Position numbers and translations under genes: made by a program. Below the pieces are notes generated by a model. The model ran no database searches. It was not told the DNA's origin and saw only the letters and a list, made by a program, of their open reading frames with translations. From NCBI RefSeq assembly GCF_027531705.1, contig NZ_JAPZSP010000005.1:1-64000 (forward strand): DNA of 64,000 nt, in the 5' to 3' direction. Numbering within the stretch: the first letter of the stretch is position 1; every line of letters begins with the position of its first letter. This document shows, piece after piece, positions 51,473 to 60,230 of this stretch. Origin of the DNA: Flavobacterium sp. (GTDB taxonomy: Bacteria; Bacteroidota; Bacteroidia; Flavobacteriales; Flavobacteriaceae).

Positions 51473-52335
51473 AGTTGTATTTTTCCCATTTTATGATTCT
51501 TAAAATCTCTATTTGCTTTGAGTATATATTTATAAGCTGTAATTATATTTTCAGAATATCTAATGGATCTTTTTATATGATGAATATAATTTTTGACCAA
51601 TTTTTTTGTTATTTCAGGAAAAATTGTGGAATACTTTTTTTCAAGATATAAGATATTTCTGTACATGTAATACACTCTTAAGTTCGAGTGAACTATTCTA
51701 TTTTTTTTGATTAAATAAAATGAGACTATTGAAGCTCTCCTAACTGGTTCTCCAAGTGAATGTTTGAAATAATTATTTTTAAATTGAATATTTTTATATC
51801 CATTTTTCATTGCAGCGTAGCAATAATCTATATCTACGCCATCTATAAAAAGGTTTTCATCAAAACCACCAATTTTTTCAAATAAATTTAAATTAATTAC
51901 AGAGCATGACGTAATTAAATGATCAACTTCTTCAAAAATAATTTCGTTTGAATCACAACAGATGGCTTCTTTGTTATATTCTAAGCCAAAATTAGCAACA
52001 TTTTCGGAATCTTTAAAATTTTCAATGTCTCTAAAATATTTTTCAATGTTTTCTTCTAGAAAAGATGAGTCTTGATCCATTGTTAAGAGTTTGTCATATC
52101 CTTCATAGATTGCCAATCTTGATGCTTGATTTAAGCGAATTGAAATACCATGATTTTCTCCATCCCAAAAATAATTAATTTTTTCATTTTCATTAATAAA
52201 GGAACTTTCAAGTTTAGTTGCGGAATTATCGTAAACATACAATTTACTTATCTTAGGTAAATAACTTGTTATGTTTTGTAAATCCTCTATATTTGGATTA
52301 TAAAGTATTACACATGCTGCGATATTAAAACTCAT
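51469..52335 (-). CDS. Family 2 glycosyltransferase, rhamnosyltransferase-like
   Basis: 288 residues. ACVILYNPN opens it, LLTMDQDSSF is the DxD block and GGFDENLFIDGVDIDYC the acceptor-side motif. This pattern is that of RfbF-like rhamnosyltransferases. It overlaps both neighbours by 4 bases (ATGA), so translation is coupled. Confidence 0.9.
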   Translation of the reverse strand: MSFNIAACVILYNPNIEDLQNITSYLPKISKLYVYDNSATKLESSFINENEKINYFWDGENHGISIRLNQASRLAIYEGYDKLLTMDQDSSFLEENIEKYFRDIENFKDSENVANFGLEYNKEAICCDSNEIIFEEVDHLITSCSVINLNLFEKIGGFDENLFIDGVDIDYCYAAMKNGYKNIQFKNNYFKHSLGEPVRRASIVSFYLIKKNRIVHSNLRVYYMYRNILYLEKKYSTIFPEITKKLVKNYIHHIKRSIRYSENIITAYKYILKANRDFKNHKMGKIQL

Positions 52336-53297
52336 AAATTTTTAATTTTTCTTTTTCCTAGAAATGTATCAATCCATTTTGTTAATTGGTATTTTACTGG
52401 AAACTTTATTTTTATTTTTTTTTGCAGTTGAAGATATTCTTCATAGCAATCTTTTTTCATATTTTGAATACCATATTTATCTGTAAGCGTGTTCGATAAT
52501 TTTTCTAACTCATTAAATTTTAACCATTTTTTTTTAGATAAAATTAGATAATCCTTATATTTTTTTGGTTCATCAAGTCCTAAAAGTATTCTTTTTTTAT
52601 GCTTTATTTTTTTTAGTTTAGCATCACTTTTTACACCTACTTGTTGATTACCATGAATTCTGTAGTATAGTAAATTTTGTGTCGAATAGTACAATGTTTT
52701 TTTGATTGCTAAAAGTATTGCTATCCATTCATCGTGTAAAACTTCATCTGAAAATGGAAAAATAAATTCTTTTACTTCATTTTTTATACATAAAGTTGCT
52801 CCAGTTGCAATATTTCCATTTTTTGTAATAATATCAAATAAATCAATTGGTTTTTGTAATTCATTTTCTAGGAAAAAAATAGAATCCCATAAAGTGAGTG
52901 GAGTTATTATTTTGTCATCTTCATTGATTAAGCTGGCATTTGTAAATACACCTTCGCATTTTGGGTTTTCATTAAAAATTTTTAGTGTTTCAACTATTTT
53001 GTTTTCATTCCAAATATCATCTTGATCGGACAAAAAAATGTAATCACCTTGGCAAATAGCTATTGCTTTTTCAAAATTCTTAGTGCTTCCTTGATTAGTT
53101 TCATTGTCAAATAACTTTATAGTTTCTGGATGATATTTTATATATTCTTTTATAATTTCTACAGTAGTATCATTAGAACAGTCATCACAAATTACAATTT
53201 CATCAACACTAAATTTATTTTGATGCAAAATACTATCTAGCTGTTTTTGTATGTATTTTTCACCATTATAGGTGCATAATGCTACTGAAATTTTCAT
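52332..53297 (-). CDS. Family 2 glycosyltransferase, paralogue of 50480-51472
   Basis: 321 residues. Motifs ALCTYNGEKYIQKQLDSI, VICDDCSNDTT and LSDQDDIWNENK match those of the protein two genes downstream over the entire length, down to a LHDEWIA block near the middle. The pair points to a duplication with specialisation within the cluster. One base separates it from the gene upstream. Confidence 0.92.
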   Translation of the reverse strand: MKISVALCTYNGEKYIQKQLDSILHQNKFSVDEIVICDDCSNDTTVEIIKEYIKYHPETIKLFDNETNQGSTKNFEKAIAICQGDYIFLSDQDDIWNENKIVETLKIFNENPKCEGVFTNASLINEDDKIITPLTLWDSIFFLENELQKPIDLFDIITKNGNIATGATLCIKNEVKEFIFPFSDEVLHDEWIAILLAIKKTLYYSTQNLLYYRIHGNQQVGVKSDAKLKKIKHKKRILLGLDEPKKYKDYLILSKKKWLKFNELEKLSNTLTDKYGIQNMKKDCYEEYLQLQKKIKIKFPVKYQLTKWIDTFLGKRKIKNL

Positions 53298-53298
53298 A

Positions 53299-54234
53299 CT
53301 AACTTGTTATCTTCTGTTTCAATTTTAATGACTCACTTAACGGTGCACCAACGAGTAGTACTCTAAATATTTTCCAATAACTTGGTTTGAAAAGACTTTT
53401 GAAAAAGAAATGAAAACGCAGTTTATTCAAAATTACTTGATGCCAAAAATACCCATAATGTTTTCTAATTACATATAAATAGGAAATTTTGTGTTCCGTT
53501 TTTATGGTAATTGAACTTGGCGTGCTAACACCGTGAAAATGAACGTATTTTGCTTCAGGAATTAGATATGCATATTTTTTTATTTTTGATAGTCTTTTGC
53601 ATAAATCAGTTTCTTCAAAATAAAGGAAAAGGTTGGTGTCAAATCCTCCAACAGTATTAAAATCCTCCGATTTAACTATCATAAAACTTCCCGATATAAA
53701 TTGACCTCTTTTTGGTTCAGAATATATTATTTTACGATTTGGATATTTTTCAGGATTTAGTTTTTCTAATAATTTGCGACCTAAAATTTCTTTGGCTGGC
53801 GAAGCGAAGTGATCTAAAGTAGGTAATAGACTTCCATCTTCTTTATAGGCAAGTGGACCGCATATTCCAAAGTCAGGATTATTGGTTATTTTTGAATATA
53901 TAATTGACAAACAGTCGTTTGATAGTAATGAGTCATTGTTTATGAATGCCAGATAATTTGCATTACTATAATGTACACCAAGCATATTACCAGCTCCAAA
54001 CCCCAAATTTATGGCACTTCTTACTAATTGAACATTATAATATTTTTTATTTTCAATATATGATTCTAGACTGGAAAAATCCTCTTTTTCGGATGCATTA
54101 TCAATAATAACAATTTGATAATTTAAGGAACTAGCTGTTTTAGCAATAATACTTTCTATACAATTCTTAGTATAGCTGTTAGAATTATAGTTTATTAAAA
54201 TAGCTGCAATATCATATTTTTTTTGACCAATCAT
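53299..54234 (-). CDS. Family 2 glycosyltransferase, WbbL-like
   Basis: 311 residues. ILINYNSNSYTKNCIESI and VIIDNASEKED open the domain; FINNDSLLS supplies the metal site, and GGFDTNLFLYFEETDLCKRL is the acceptor motif common in rhamnosyltransferases such as WbbL. Overlaps the gene upstream by 4 bases. Confidence 0.91.
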   Translation of the reverse strand: MIGQKKYDIAAILINYNSNSYTKNCIESIIAKTASSLNYQIVIIDNASEKEDFSSLESYIENKKYYNVQLVRSAINLGFGAGNMLGVHYSNANYLAFINNDSLLSNDCLSIIYSKITNNPDFGICGPLAYKEDGSLLPTLDHFASPAKEILGRKLLEKLNPEKYPNRKIIYSEPKRGQFISGSFMIVKSEDFNTVGGFDTNLFLYFEETDLCKRLSKIKKYAYLIPEAKYVHFHGVSTPSSITIKTEHKISYLYVIRKHYGYFWHQVILNKLRFHFFFKSLFKPSYWKIFRVLLVGAPLSESLKLKQKITS

Positions 54235-55028
54235 AAATATTGATTTATTCCTTTTTCTATAAAAGTTATTTTTCTTTCTGTTGTTTGTTTCTCTATTTCG
54301 TTATTGATTTCGATATGACTTTTCGACTGTTCTTTATGATAAATGTGATAGGCAAGACCAGCAAATTTCAATCGTTTCCCTAATATTCCAATATTATGCA
54401 ATCGTTGAATCATTTCAGAATCATCTATTCCCCAACCAACTAAATTTTCGTTGAAACCATTTACTTTAATAAAATCTTCTTTCCAAAATGACATATTGCA
54501 TCCTCTCAACTTTGGTGAACGGATATCAGTTTTTTTTGAAAAATTCATTAAAAAAGGGATTCGTATTGTTCGAGTTCTTTTTTTAATCCCTTTTGAAAAA
54601 ATGTCAAAATGAACAGTTTTTTTGCTAAAAATTGAACCTAAAATATTTTCCTGAATATTTACTCTTGACCCAAATAGATAGGTGCCTTTTTCGGCAAAAG
54701 TTAAATGGTCTTCAACAAAATGTTTGTTCATTATTATATCTCCATCAATCTCAATAATATATTCATATTTTGCTTTTGCAATAGCTTTATTCATTATGGC
54801 GGGCTTTCTGTTTTTCATATCTTCGTGCCAAACATGAATAAGCGGAACTGGAAATTTTTGTTGATATTTTTTTATCAATTCTTCTGTTTCATTAGAAGAA
54901 CCGTCATCAGCAATAATAACTTCGTTAGGTAAAACAGATTGATTTAGTACGCTAGACAATAGTAAATCAAGCGCTTCTGGCCAATTATAAGTTGGTGTGA
55001 CCAATGTGCATTTAGGCATGTTACTCAT
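54231..55028 (-). CDS. Family 2 glycosyltransferase with galactosyltransferase-type C-terminus
   Basis: 265 residues. TLVTPTYNWPEALDLLLSSV opens it, IIADDGSSNET and EIDGDIIM give the acidic motifs, and GWGIDDSEMIQRL near residue 205 is the Glyco_transf_7C motif. The enzyme at 57375-58193 has the same architecture. Two bases separate it from the gene upstream. Confidence 0.91.
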   Translation of the reverse strand: MSNMPKCTLVTPTYNWPEALDLLLSSVLNQSVLPNEVIIADDGSSNETEELIKKYQQKFPVPLIHVWHEDMKNRKPAIMNKAIAKAKYEYIIEIDGDIIMNKHFVEDHLTFAEKGTYLFGSRVNIQENILGSIFSKKTVHFDIFSKGIKKRTRTIRIPFLMNFSKKTDIRSPKLRGCNMSFWKEDFIKVNGFNENLVGWGIDDSEMIQRLHNIGILGKRLKFAGLAYHIYHKEQSKSHIEINNEIEKQTTERKITFIEKGINQYL

Positions 55029-55030
55029 AA

Positions 55031-55801
55031 TTAATCTATTTTTCTATAACGCATCCATAACTGTAAATAACGCTTAAAAACGGAAAATGAATGTATGTAA
55101 GCTAGAATAAAACCTTCTTTACCATCTAATATGCCTAATCTAAAAATATACTGCCACATAAAACGATACATTGGGCGAAAGAAAAAATGGTAACCATTTG
55201 GTTTTATTTTTTTATTATAAAGATTCTCAGCTTGAAGTTTGCTATACAGATTTAGTTTATCATTATAATTATCAAAATTTTTGTAACTATAGTGATTCAA
55301 GCAGTTTTTTAAAACACCTATTTTGCCATCAGCTTTTACTTCTTCATGGACTAAGTTTCCGTTATAAGTGCAATAGTTTTTATTGAATAAACGAATGGCT
55401 TTGTCTGATTGCCAACCTCCATATCGAATGTGTTTATTCATAAAATAGAAGTTTCTTTTCACAAAAAAAGCCACTATCGAATGAGGGTTACTTACTTTTT
55501 TAACAATCTCATCTTCCAAAGATTTTGTTATAATTTCATCTAAATCAAAAAAAACAATCCAATCATTTTTAGCTAAGTTGATTCCAAAATTTCGCTGAGA
55601 CGAAAAATTCTCAAATTTTTTTTCAATAACCGTTGCCCCTAAACTTTTTGCTAACGAAGCAGTACCATCTGTACTCTCAGAATCGATAAAGATGATTTCA
55701 TCTGCAAAAGACAGACTTTCAATATATCTTTTAACATTGTGAACTTCATTATAAGAAATTGCCAAGGCGCTTATCTTGATTTTTTCGTTATTTTTGGACA
55801 T
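55031..55801 (-). CDS. Family 2 glycosyltransferase, WaaE/KdtX-like
   Basis: 256 residues. SALAISYNEVHNVKRYIESL, IFIDSESTDGT and VFFDLDEII follow the WaaE pattern of lipopolysaccharide core glucosyltransferases. A second WaaE-like protein is encoded at 56584-57321, with the same YRFMWQY/FYRFFHTY membrane-proximal region. It starts the minus-strand run that ends at FkbM. Confidence 0.92.
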   Translation of the reverse strand: MSKNNEKIKISALAISYNEVHNVKRYIESLSFADEIIFIDSESTDGTASLAKSLGATVIEKKFENFSSQRNFGINLAKNDWIVFFDLDEIITKSLEDEIVKKVSNPHSIVAFFVKRNFYFMNKHIRYGGWQSDKAIRLFNKNYCTYNGNLVHEEVKADGKIGVLKNCLNHYSYKNFDNYNDKLNLYSKLQAENLYNKKIKPNGYHFFFRPMYRFMWQYIFRLGILDGKEGFILAYIHSFSVFKRYLQLWMRYRKID

Positions 55802-55866
55802 AATTCGTTGCTATATGCTACAAATATAATATTTTTACGCCAATTCTATTTTCAATTTTTCTATTT

Positions 55867-56592
55867 GTGTCAAAATTTACTGTTTTAATGTATCATAATT
55901 TGAGTACTTCTTCTAGTGTGAGTAAAGGACTAACTATTTCCAATGAAAAATTTGAAGAACAGATAAAGTATTTAGTAGATAAACAATATACTTTCTTTTT
56001 TGCTTCTGAAATTATTAAAAAAACAACATTCCCAAAAAAATCTATTGCTCTTACTTTTGATGATGTGACTGAAAATCAATTGCTTTATGCGATTCCTGTT
56101 TTGAAAAAATATAATGCTAAAGCTACTTTTTTCATCCCATTTAATTATATTGGAAAATCTGATTTATGGAATGAAGGATTAGATAGCGATCCTGAAAAAA
56201 TAATGACAATTGATCAGCTAAAAAGCATAGATAATTCAATTATTGAATTTGGACATCATTCTTTTTTTCATAAACCTTTTACAAAATTATCATTGCAAGA
56301 AATCCAGGAAGATTTAGATAAAAGTTATGCTTTTATTAATGAAAATAACCTAACTGTTTTTCCATCAATTGCTTATCCTTTTGGAAAATATCCTAAAAAG
56401 AAAACTGAAAAAGAAGATTTTTTTAAAGTTTTAGAAAAAAACAATATTCAAATGGGCTTTAGAATAGGGAATAGAAGAAATAAATTACCACTAGAAAATA
56501 TTTATGAAATACAACGCATAGACATTAAAGGCGAAGACAGTTTACTCGAGTTTAAAATGAAAATTAAAATTGGGAAATTAGGATTATTCTAG
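55867..56592 (+). CDS. Polysaccharide deacetylase family protein
   Basis: 241 residues from a GTG start at 55867; the following SKFTVLMYHNL is the normal family opening. The NodB motifs are visible: LTFDDVTENQ (catalytic and metal Asp), GHHSFFHKPF (His pair) and IAYPFGKYPKKK. No signal peptide, so it should deacetylate a sugar on the cytoplasmic side, perhaps a lipid-linked precursor. It overlaps the next gene's 3' end by 9 bases. Confidence 0.9.
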   Translation: MSKFTVLMYHNLSTSSSVSKGLTISNEKFEEQIKYLVDKQYTFFFASEIIKKTTFPKKSIALTFDDVTENQLLYAIPVLKKYNAKATFFIPFNYIGKSDLWNEGLDSDPEKIMTIDQLKSIDNSIIEFGHHSFFHKPFTKLSLQEIQEDLDKSYAFINENNLTVFPSIAYPFGKYPKKKTEKEDFFKVLEKNNIQMGFRIGNRRNKLPLENIYEIQRIDIKGEDSLLEFKMKIKIGKLGLF

Positions 56593-57321
56593 TTCTTTTT
56601 TGATTAAAATCATTTTTACATATCTTGAAAAAACACCATATGCATCAATTGTTGCAACTGCTAATCCTGGTATGCCATCAAGAAATCCTTTTCTAATTAT
56701 GTAGGTATGGAAAAAACGATAAAAAGGCTTAAAAATTAAATGAAAATATGAAGCTTTTTTATTTTTTTCAACTTCCATTTTTGCTTGAAACCATGCATAC
56801 GAATTTTTCTTTTTTAAGTAATGAAATAATCCTTTATAAGTATAATGAATCATAAAATTGGATAGCAGACCTACTGTTCCTTTATGAATCAATTTTTCAT
56901 GTACATCACCTTTAAAATAAACAGAATCATTTTTAACCAATCGGATTACTTTGTTTTCGGTGTGATATAAAAATCTATTCATATAATAGTGAGGAAACCT
57001 TATTTTATATGCATTATGTTTAGGGTTATTTATAGTTTTGGCAATTTCATTCTTAAGCTTTTCAGTAACTCTTTCGTCCGCATCAACAAAGAGAATCCAA
57101 TCGCCTTTAGCAATTTTAATAGCTTCATTTTTTTGATTTGAAAAATTATCAAATTCTCGTTGAATAATTTCACAATCAAACTGTTTAGCAATAGAAATTG
57201 TATCATCAGTACTAAATGAATCTATAACAATAATTTGATTAGCAAAAGAAACAGAATGCAAACAATCGAAGATATACTTTGCTTCATTTTGAGTTGGAAT
57301 AATGACTGTTATAGTTGACAT
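56584..57321 (-). CDS. Family 2 glycosyltransferase, second WaaE/KdtX-like
   Basis: 245 residues from the ATG at 57319-57321; a TTG at 57342 is possible but would overlap the promoter of the divergent gene. Motifs: VIIPTQNEAKYIFDCLHSV, IVIDSFSTDDT, LFVDADERV. It parallels the protein at 55031-55801. A divergent glycosyltransferase starts 53 bases away. Confidence 0.91.
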   Translation of the reverse strand: MSTITVIIPTQNEAKYIFDCLHSVSFANQIIVIDSFSTDDTISIAKQFDCEIIQREFDNFSNQKNEAIKIAKGDWILFVDADERVTEKLKNEIAKTINNPKHNAYKIRFPHYYMNRFLYHTENKVIRLVKNDSVYFKGDVHEKLIHKGTVGLLSNFMIHYTYKGLFHYLKKKNSYAWFQAKMEVEKNKKASYFHLIFKPFYRFFHTYIIRKGFLDGIPGLAVATIDAYGVFSRYVKMILIKKELE

Positions 57322-57359
57322 AATGAATTTACTTGAGTTCAAACATAGAATTTTTTTTT

Positions 57360-57367
57360 TATCTTTG
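57360..57367 (+). promoter_or_regulatory. Promoter -7 element, near-leaderless transcript
   Basis: TATCTTTG fits TANNTTTG and ends only 7 bases before the ATG at 57375. With a TTG at 57333-57335 (24 bases upstream, slightly wide) transcription should start at or just before the start codon. Confidence 0.55.
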
Positions 57368-57374
57368 CAACGTA

Positions 57375-58193
57375 ATGAATAAAGATATTTCCATCATAAT
57401 AAGCACTTATAATTCGCCAGAGTGGTTAGCAAAAGTTCTTTATGGGTATAATGCACAGACTTTCAGGAACTTTGAGGTTGTAATTGCTGATGATGGTTCT
57501 GACGAAAGAACAAAAAAATTTATATCAGAAATTCAAAAAGAAGTTTTTTTTCCCATTTATCATGTTTGGCACGAAGACAATGGTTTTCAAAAAACAATTA
57601 TCTTGAATAAGTCAATTTTTGCTACTACTACTGATTACATTTTGATGACAGATGGTGATTGTATTCCAAGAGAAGATTTTATAGAGCAGCACATAAAGAA
57701 TAGAGAGGAAGGTTACTTTTTATCTGGAGGATATTATAAATTACCAATGAAAATATCTAAACAAATCTCTAAAGAAGACATTTATTTAGGAAAATGTTTT
57801 GATATAAATTGGTTAAAAAAGAATGGAATTAAAGTTTCTTTCAAAAGCTATAAGTTAATTGCCGTTGGTATTAAGAGTTGGTTTTTTAATTTGATTACAC
57901 CTACAACGCCAAGTTGGAATGGACATAATTCTTCGGGATGGAAATCTGATTTTTTAGAAGTTAATGGTTTTGATGAGCGAATGCAATATGGTGGAGAAGA
58001 TAGAGAATTTGGTGAACGATTAATAAATAAAGGTATTAAAGCTAAACAAATAAGATATTCAACTGTCTGTATTCATTTGGATCATGCTCGTAGTTATGTA
58101 AAGCCAGAGATGCTTGAAAAAAATCTTCAAATTAGAAAAGAAACTAAAGCGAATAAAAAGGTGTGGACTGAGTTTGGAATTAAAAAGGAATAA
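57375..58193 (+). CDS. Family 2 glycosyltransferase with galactosyltransferase-type C-terminus
   Basis: 272 residues from the ATG at 57375, chosen because the ORF's earlier TTG lies upstream of the promoter element. SIIISTYNSPEWLAKVLYGY and VIADDGSDERT open it, LMTDGDCIPRED gives the metal site and MQYGGEDREFGERL is the C-terminal Glyco_transf_7C motif. Its stop codon abuts the stop of the GT9 gene, both formed by TAATTA. Confidence 0.92.
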   Translation: MNKDISIIISTYNSPEWLAKVLYGYNAQTFRNFEVVIADDGSDERTKKFISEIQKEVFFPIYHVWHEDNGFQKTIILNKSIFATTTDYILMTDGDCIPREDFIEQHIKNREEGYFLSGGYYKLPMKISKQISKEDIYLGKCFDINWLKKNGIKVSFKSYKLIAVGIKSWFFNLITPTTPSWNGHNSSGWKSDFLEVNGFDERMQYGGEDREFGERLINKGIKAKQIRYSTVCIHLDHARSYVKPEMLEKNLQIRKETKANKKVWTEFGIKKE

Positions 58194-59258
58194 TTATTTT
58201 AAATAATCACCTAAAAATGGTTTTAATTCTGAAATAATCATTTCAGGAGTTAATTTTAAGTACAATTCCCTCGGATTTTTTTCTATTTCTTTGTTTTGTT
58301 CGTAAGACAATTCAGAAATAGCATTGGGAAGAAAATCTAATAAATGAACAGATTTATGAAATTTACCATCTTCAAAACTACTCCAATCATCTTTATTTAT
58401 ATAAGGTGAAAAAATAGTGAAAGTTGGCTTGTTTAATGCTTTTGCAATATGAACCGTTCCTCCTTCATTAGAAACTAATACAGTACATTTATTCATTAAT
58501 ACGGCAAAATCTCTAATACTAGGAGCGTAAATATCAAGAATAATATTTGATTTTTGCTGGCACATATTATAAATTTTATTAGCTTCTTCTTTCTGATTTG
58601 GTGCATAGTTAAACAATAAATAGCAATTGAAGTTAAAAGCTATATAATCAACAATAGTTGCTATATATTCGTATGGCATAGATTTTTGAGGTGTGCTTCC
58701 TAAAATTCCAAGCATTACGATTTTTTTGTCTTGGTATTTTTCCGGAACTTCAAATTGCTTTTCTTTTTCTGTTAAAAAAATCTTTGGTTCATAATCTATA
58801 TCCGTTAAGGTTTCTACTTGTTGTAATAAGTGAATTCTATCTTCAATCGCTTTTCCACAAACATGGCTTTTTTCTTTAAGAATTCCGACTGGGTTAGTGT
58901 AATAGCCTAAATTTCCAATTTTTTTGCGGCTTTTGTGACCAACAGTTTGAATTGCTCCTCCAAACTTACATATCAATCGGCTTTGTAATTTAGAATAGGG
59001 ATCAAAAATGATATCATATTTTTCTTTACGAACTTCTTTTATCGTTTTTATTAAATTTTTAAACTTTTTAAGCTCTTTTTCATTTATTGAAATTATTTTA
59101 TCAATGTTGGGATTATTTTGAATAACACCATGTGTAAACTCATAAGCCATTAAATGAACAATACTAGTTGGGTATTTTTTTTTGAAGTTATTGGCAATAA
59201 CCGAACTTATTAGCACATCACCAATACGTTTATTTTGAATAATTAAAATTTTCTTCAT
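58194..59258 (-). CDS. Family 9 glycosyltransferase (heptosyltransferase-like)
   Basis: 354 residues, GT-B fold. Start KILIIQNKRIGDVLISSVI and the late LVSNEGGTVHIAKALNKPTF match the ADP-heptose:LPS heptosyltransferase family. It likely acts in lipopolysaccharide inner core assembly, which fits the WaaE- and WaaP-like proteins around it. Whether heptose is the real donor in this organism is uncertain. Confidence 0.92.
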   Translation of the reverse strand: MKKILIIQNKRIGDVLISSVIANNFKKKYPTSIVHLMAYEFTHGVIQNNPNIDKIISINEKELKKFKNLIKTIKEVRKEKYDIIFDPYSKLQSRLICKFGGAIQTVGHKSRKKIGNLGYYTNPVGILKEKSHVCGKAIEDRIHLLQQVETLTDIDYEPKIFLTEKEKQFEVPEKYQDKKIVMLGILGSTPQKSMPYEYIATIVDYIAFNFNCYLLFNYAPNQKEEANKIYNMCQQKSNIILDIYAPSIRDFAVLMNKCTVLVSNEGGTVHIAKALNKPTFTIFSPYINKDDWSSFEDGKFHKSVHLLDFLPNAISELSYEQNKEIEKNPRELYLKLTPEMIISELKPFLGDYLK

Positions 59259-59410
59259 TTTCAGTCACTTTTACAGTCGAAGCTTTACAAGTTAAATTTT
59301 TAAAATTAATTTTTTAAATTTGAAAATGCCCAACATTAAATAATATGTAAAGCTTTTGCAAGTGCAAATTACTATTTTTTTATACATTTACCCAACTATA
59401 ATTTACAATT

Positions 59411-60166
59411 GTGCAAACATCTATACATACCAAATACAAAAGTCTTGAAGATGCTATATATCAGTTGGTTACTGATTTTTCTGAAAAAGGTGAATGGATT
59501 GTAAAAGGTTCACGTAATAGTATTAAATCGAATTTTTTAGAAAATGAAAAGGTTTCCATTAAGTTTTTTCAAAAACCAAGTTTGCTGAAATCGATAATTT
59601 ATTCTTTTTTTAGAACTACAAAAGCAAGAAGGTCTTATGAATACGCCAATTATTTATTAGAAAATTCCATCCAAACACCATTTCCAATTGCTTATATCGA
59701 GAATCAAAATAGTTTTGGATTGCTTCAAGATAGCTATTATATAAGCCATCACATTAATTACGATTTTACTATTCGCGAACTTATACATGATCCATTATTT
59801 GAAGAGCGTAACCTTATTTTAGAAAAATTTACCGAGTTTACTTTTAAGATGCATCAGGCAAAGGTGAATTTCTTAGACCATTCACCTGGTAATACATTGA
59901 TTGTAAAAAATGGAAAAGGTGATTATGAATTCTATTTGATTGATTTAAACAGAATGAAATTTGAAAATCTTTCAATTCAACAACGAATGGATAATTTCAA
60001 AAAAATGTGGCTTTCTAAACAAATGATAAAAGTTGTAGCCAAAAAATATGCAGAACTTTCAGGCGAATCAGAAGTAAAATTGCATAAAATTCTTCTTGAA
60101 AAAACAACAAAATTCAAAAGAAGAATTACCAAAAAGAAATACTTAAAACGCAAACTAAAAAAATAA
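59411..60166 (+). CDS. WaaP/InaA-like lipopolysaccharide kinase
   Basis: 251 residues from a GTG start. A small kinase fold of the Kdo/WaaP type: FKMHQAKVNFLDHSPGNTLI contains the catalytic loop (Asp-His-Ser-Pro-Gly-Asn), and FYLIDLNRMKF the metal-binding Asp. The C-terminus is highly basic. It should phosphorylate a core sugar of lipopolysaccharide on the cytoplasmic side of the inner membrane. Its stop codon overlaps the terminator stem. Confidence 0.87.
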   Translation: MQTSIHTKYKSLEDAIYQLVTDFSEKGEWIVKGSRNSIKSNFLENEKVSIKFFQKPSLLKSIIYSFFRTTKARRSYEYANYLLENSIQTPFPIAYIENQNSFGLLQDSYYISHHINYDFTIRELIHDPLFEERNLILEKFTEFTFKMHQAKVNFLDHSPGNTLIVKNGKGDYEFYLIDLNRMKFENLSIQQRMDNFKKMWLSKQMIKVVAKKYAELSGESEVKLHKILLEKTTKFKRRITKKKYLKRKLKK

Positions 60167-60195
60167 GCTCCGAATTTATAATCGGAGCTTTTTTA
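60165..60195. terminator. Bidirectional terminator between kinase and dapD
   Basis: Arms AAGCTCCGA (60165-60173) and TCGGAGCTT (60182-60190), a perfect 9-bp stem with an eight-base loop and TTTTT after it. The left arm begins inside the kinase stop codon. Confidence 0.85.
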
Positions 60196-60230
60196 TTTGA
60201 ATTTTGATAATTTAAAGTTAATCAAATTGC

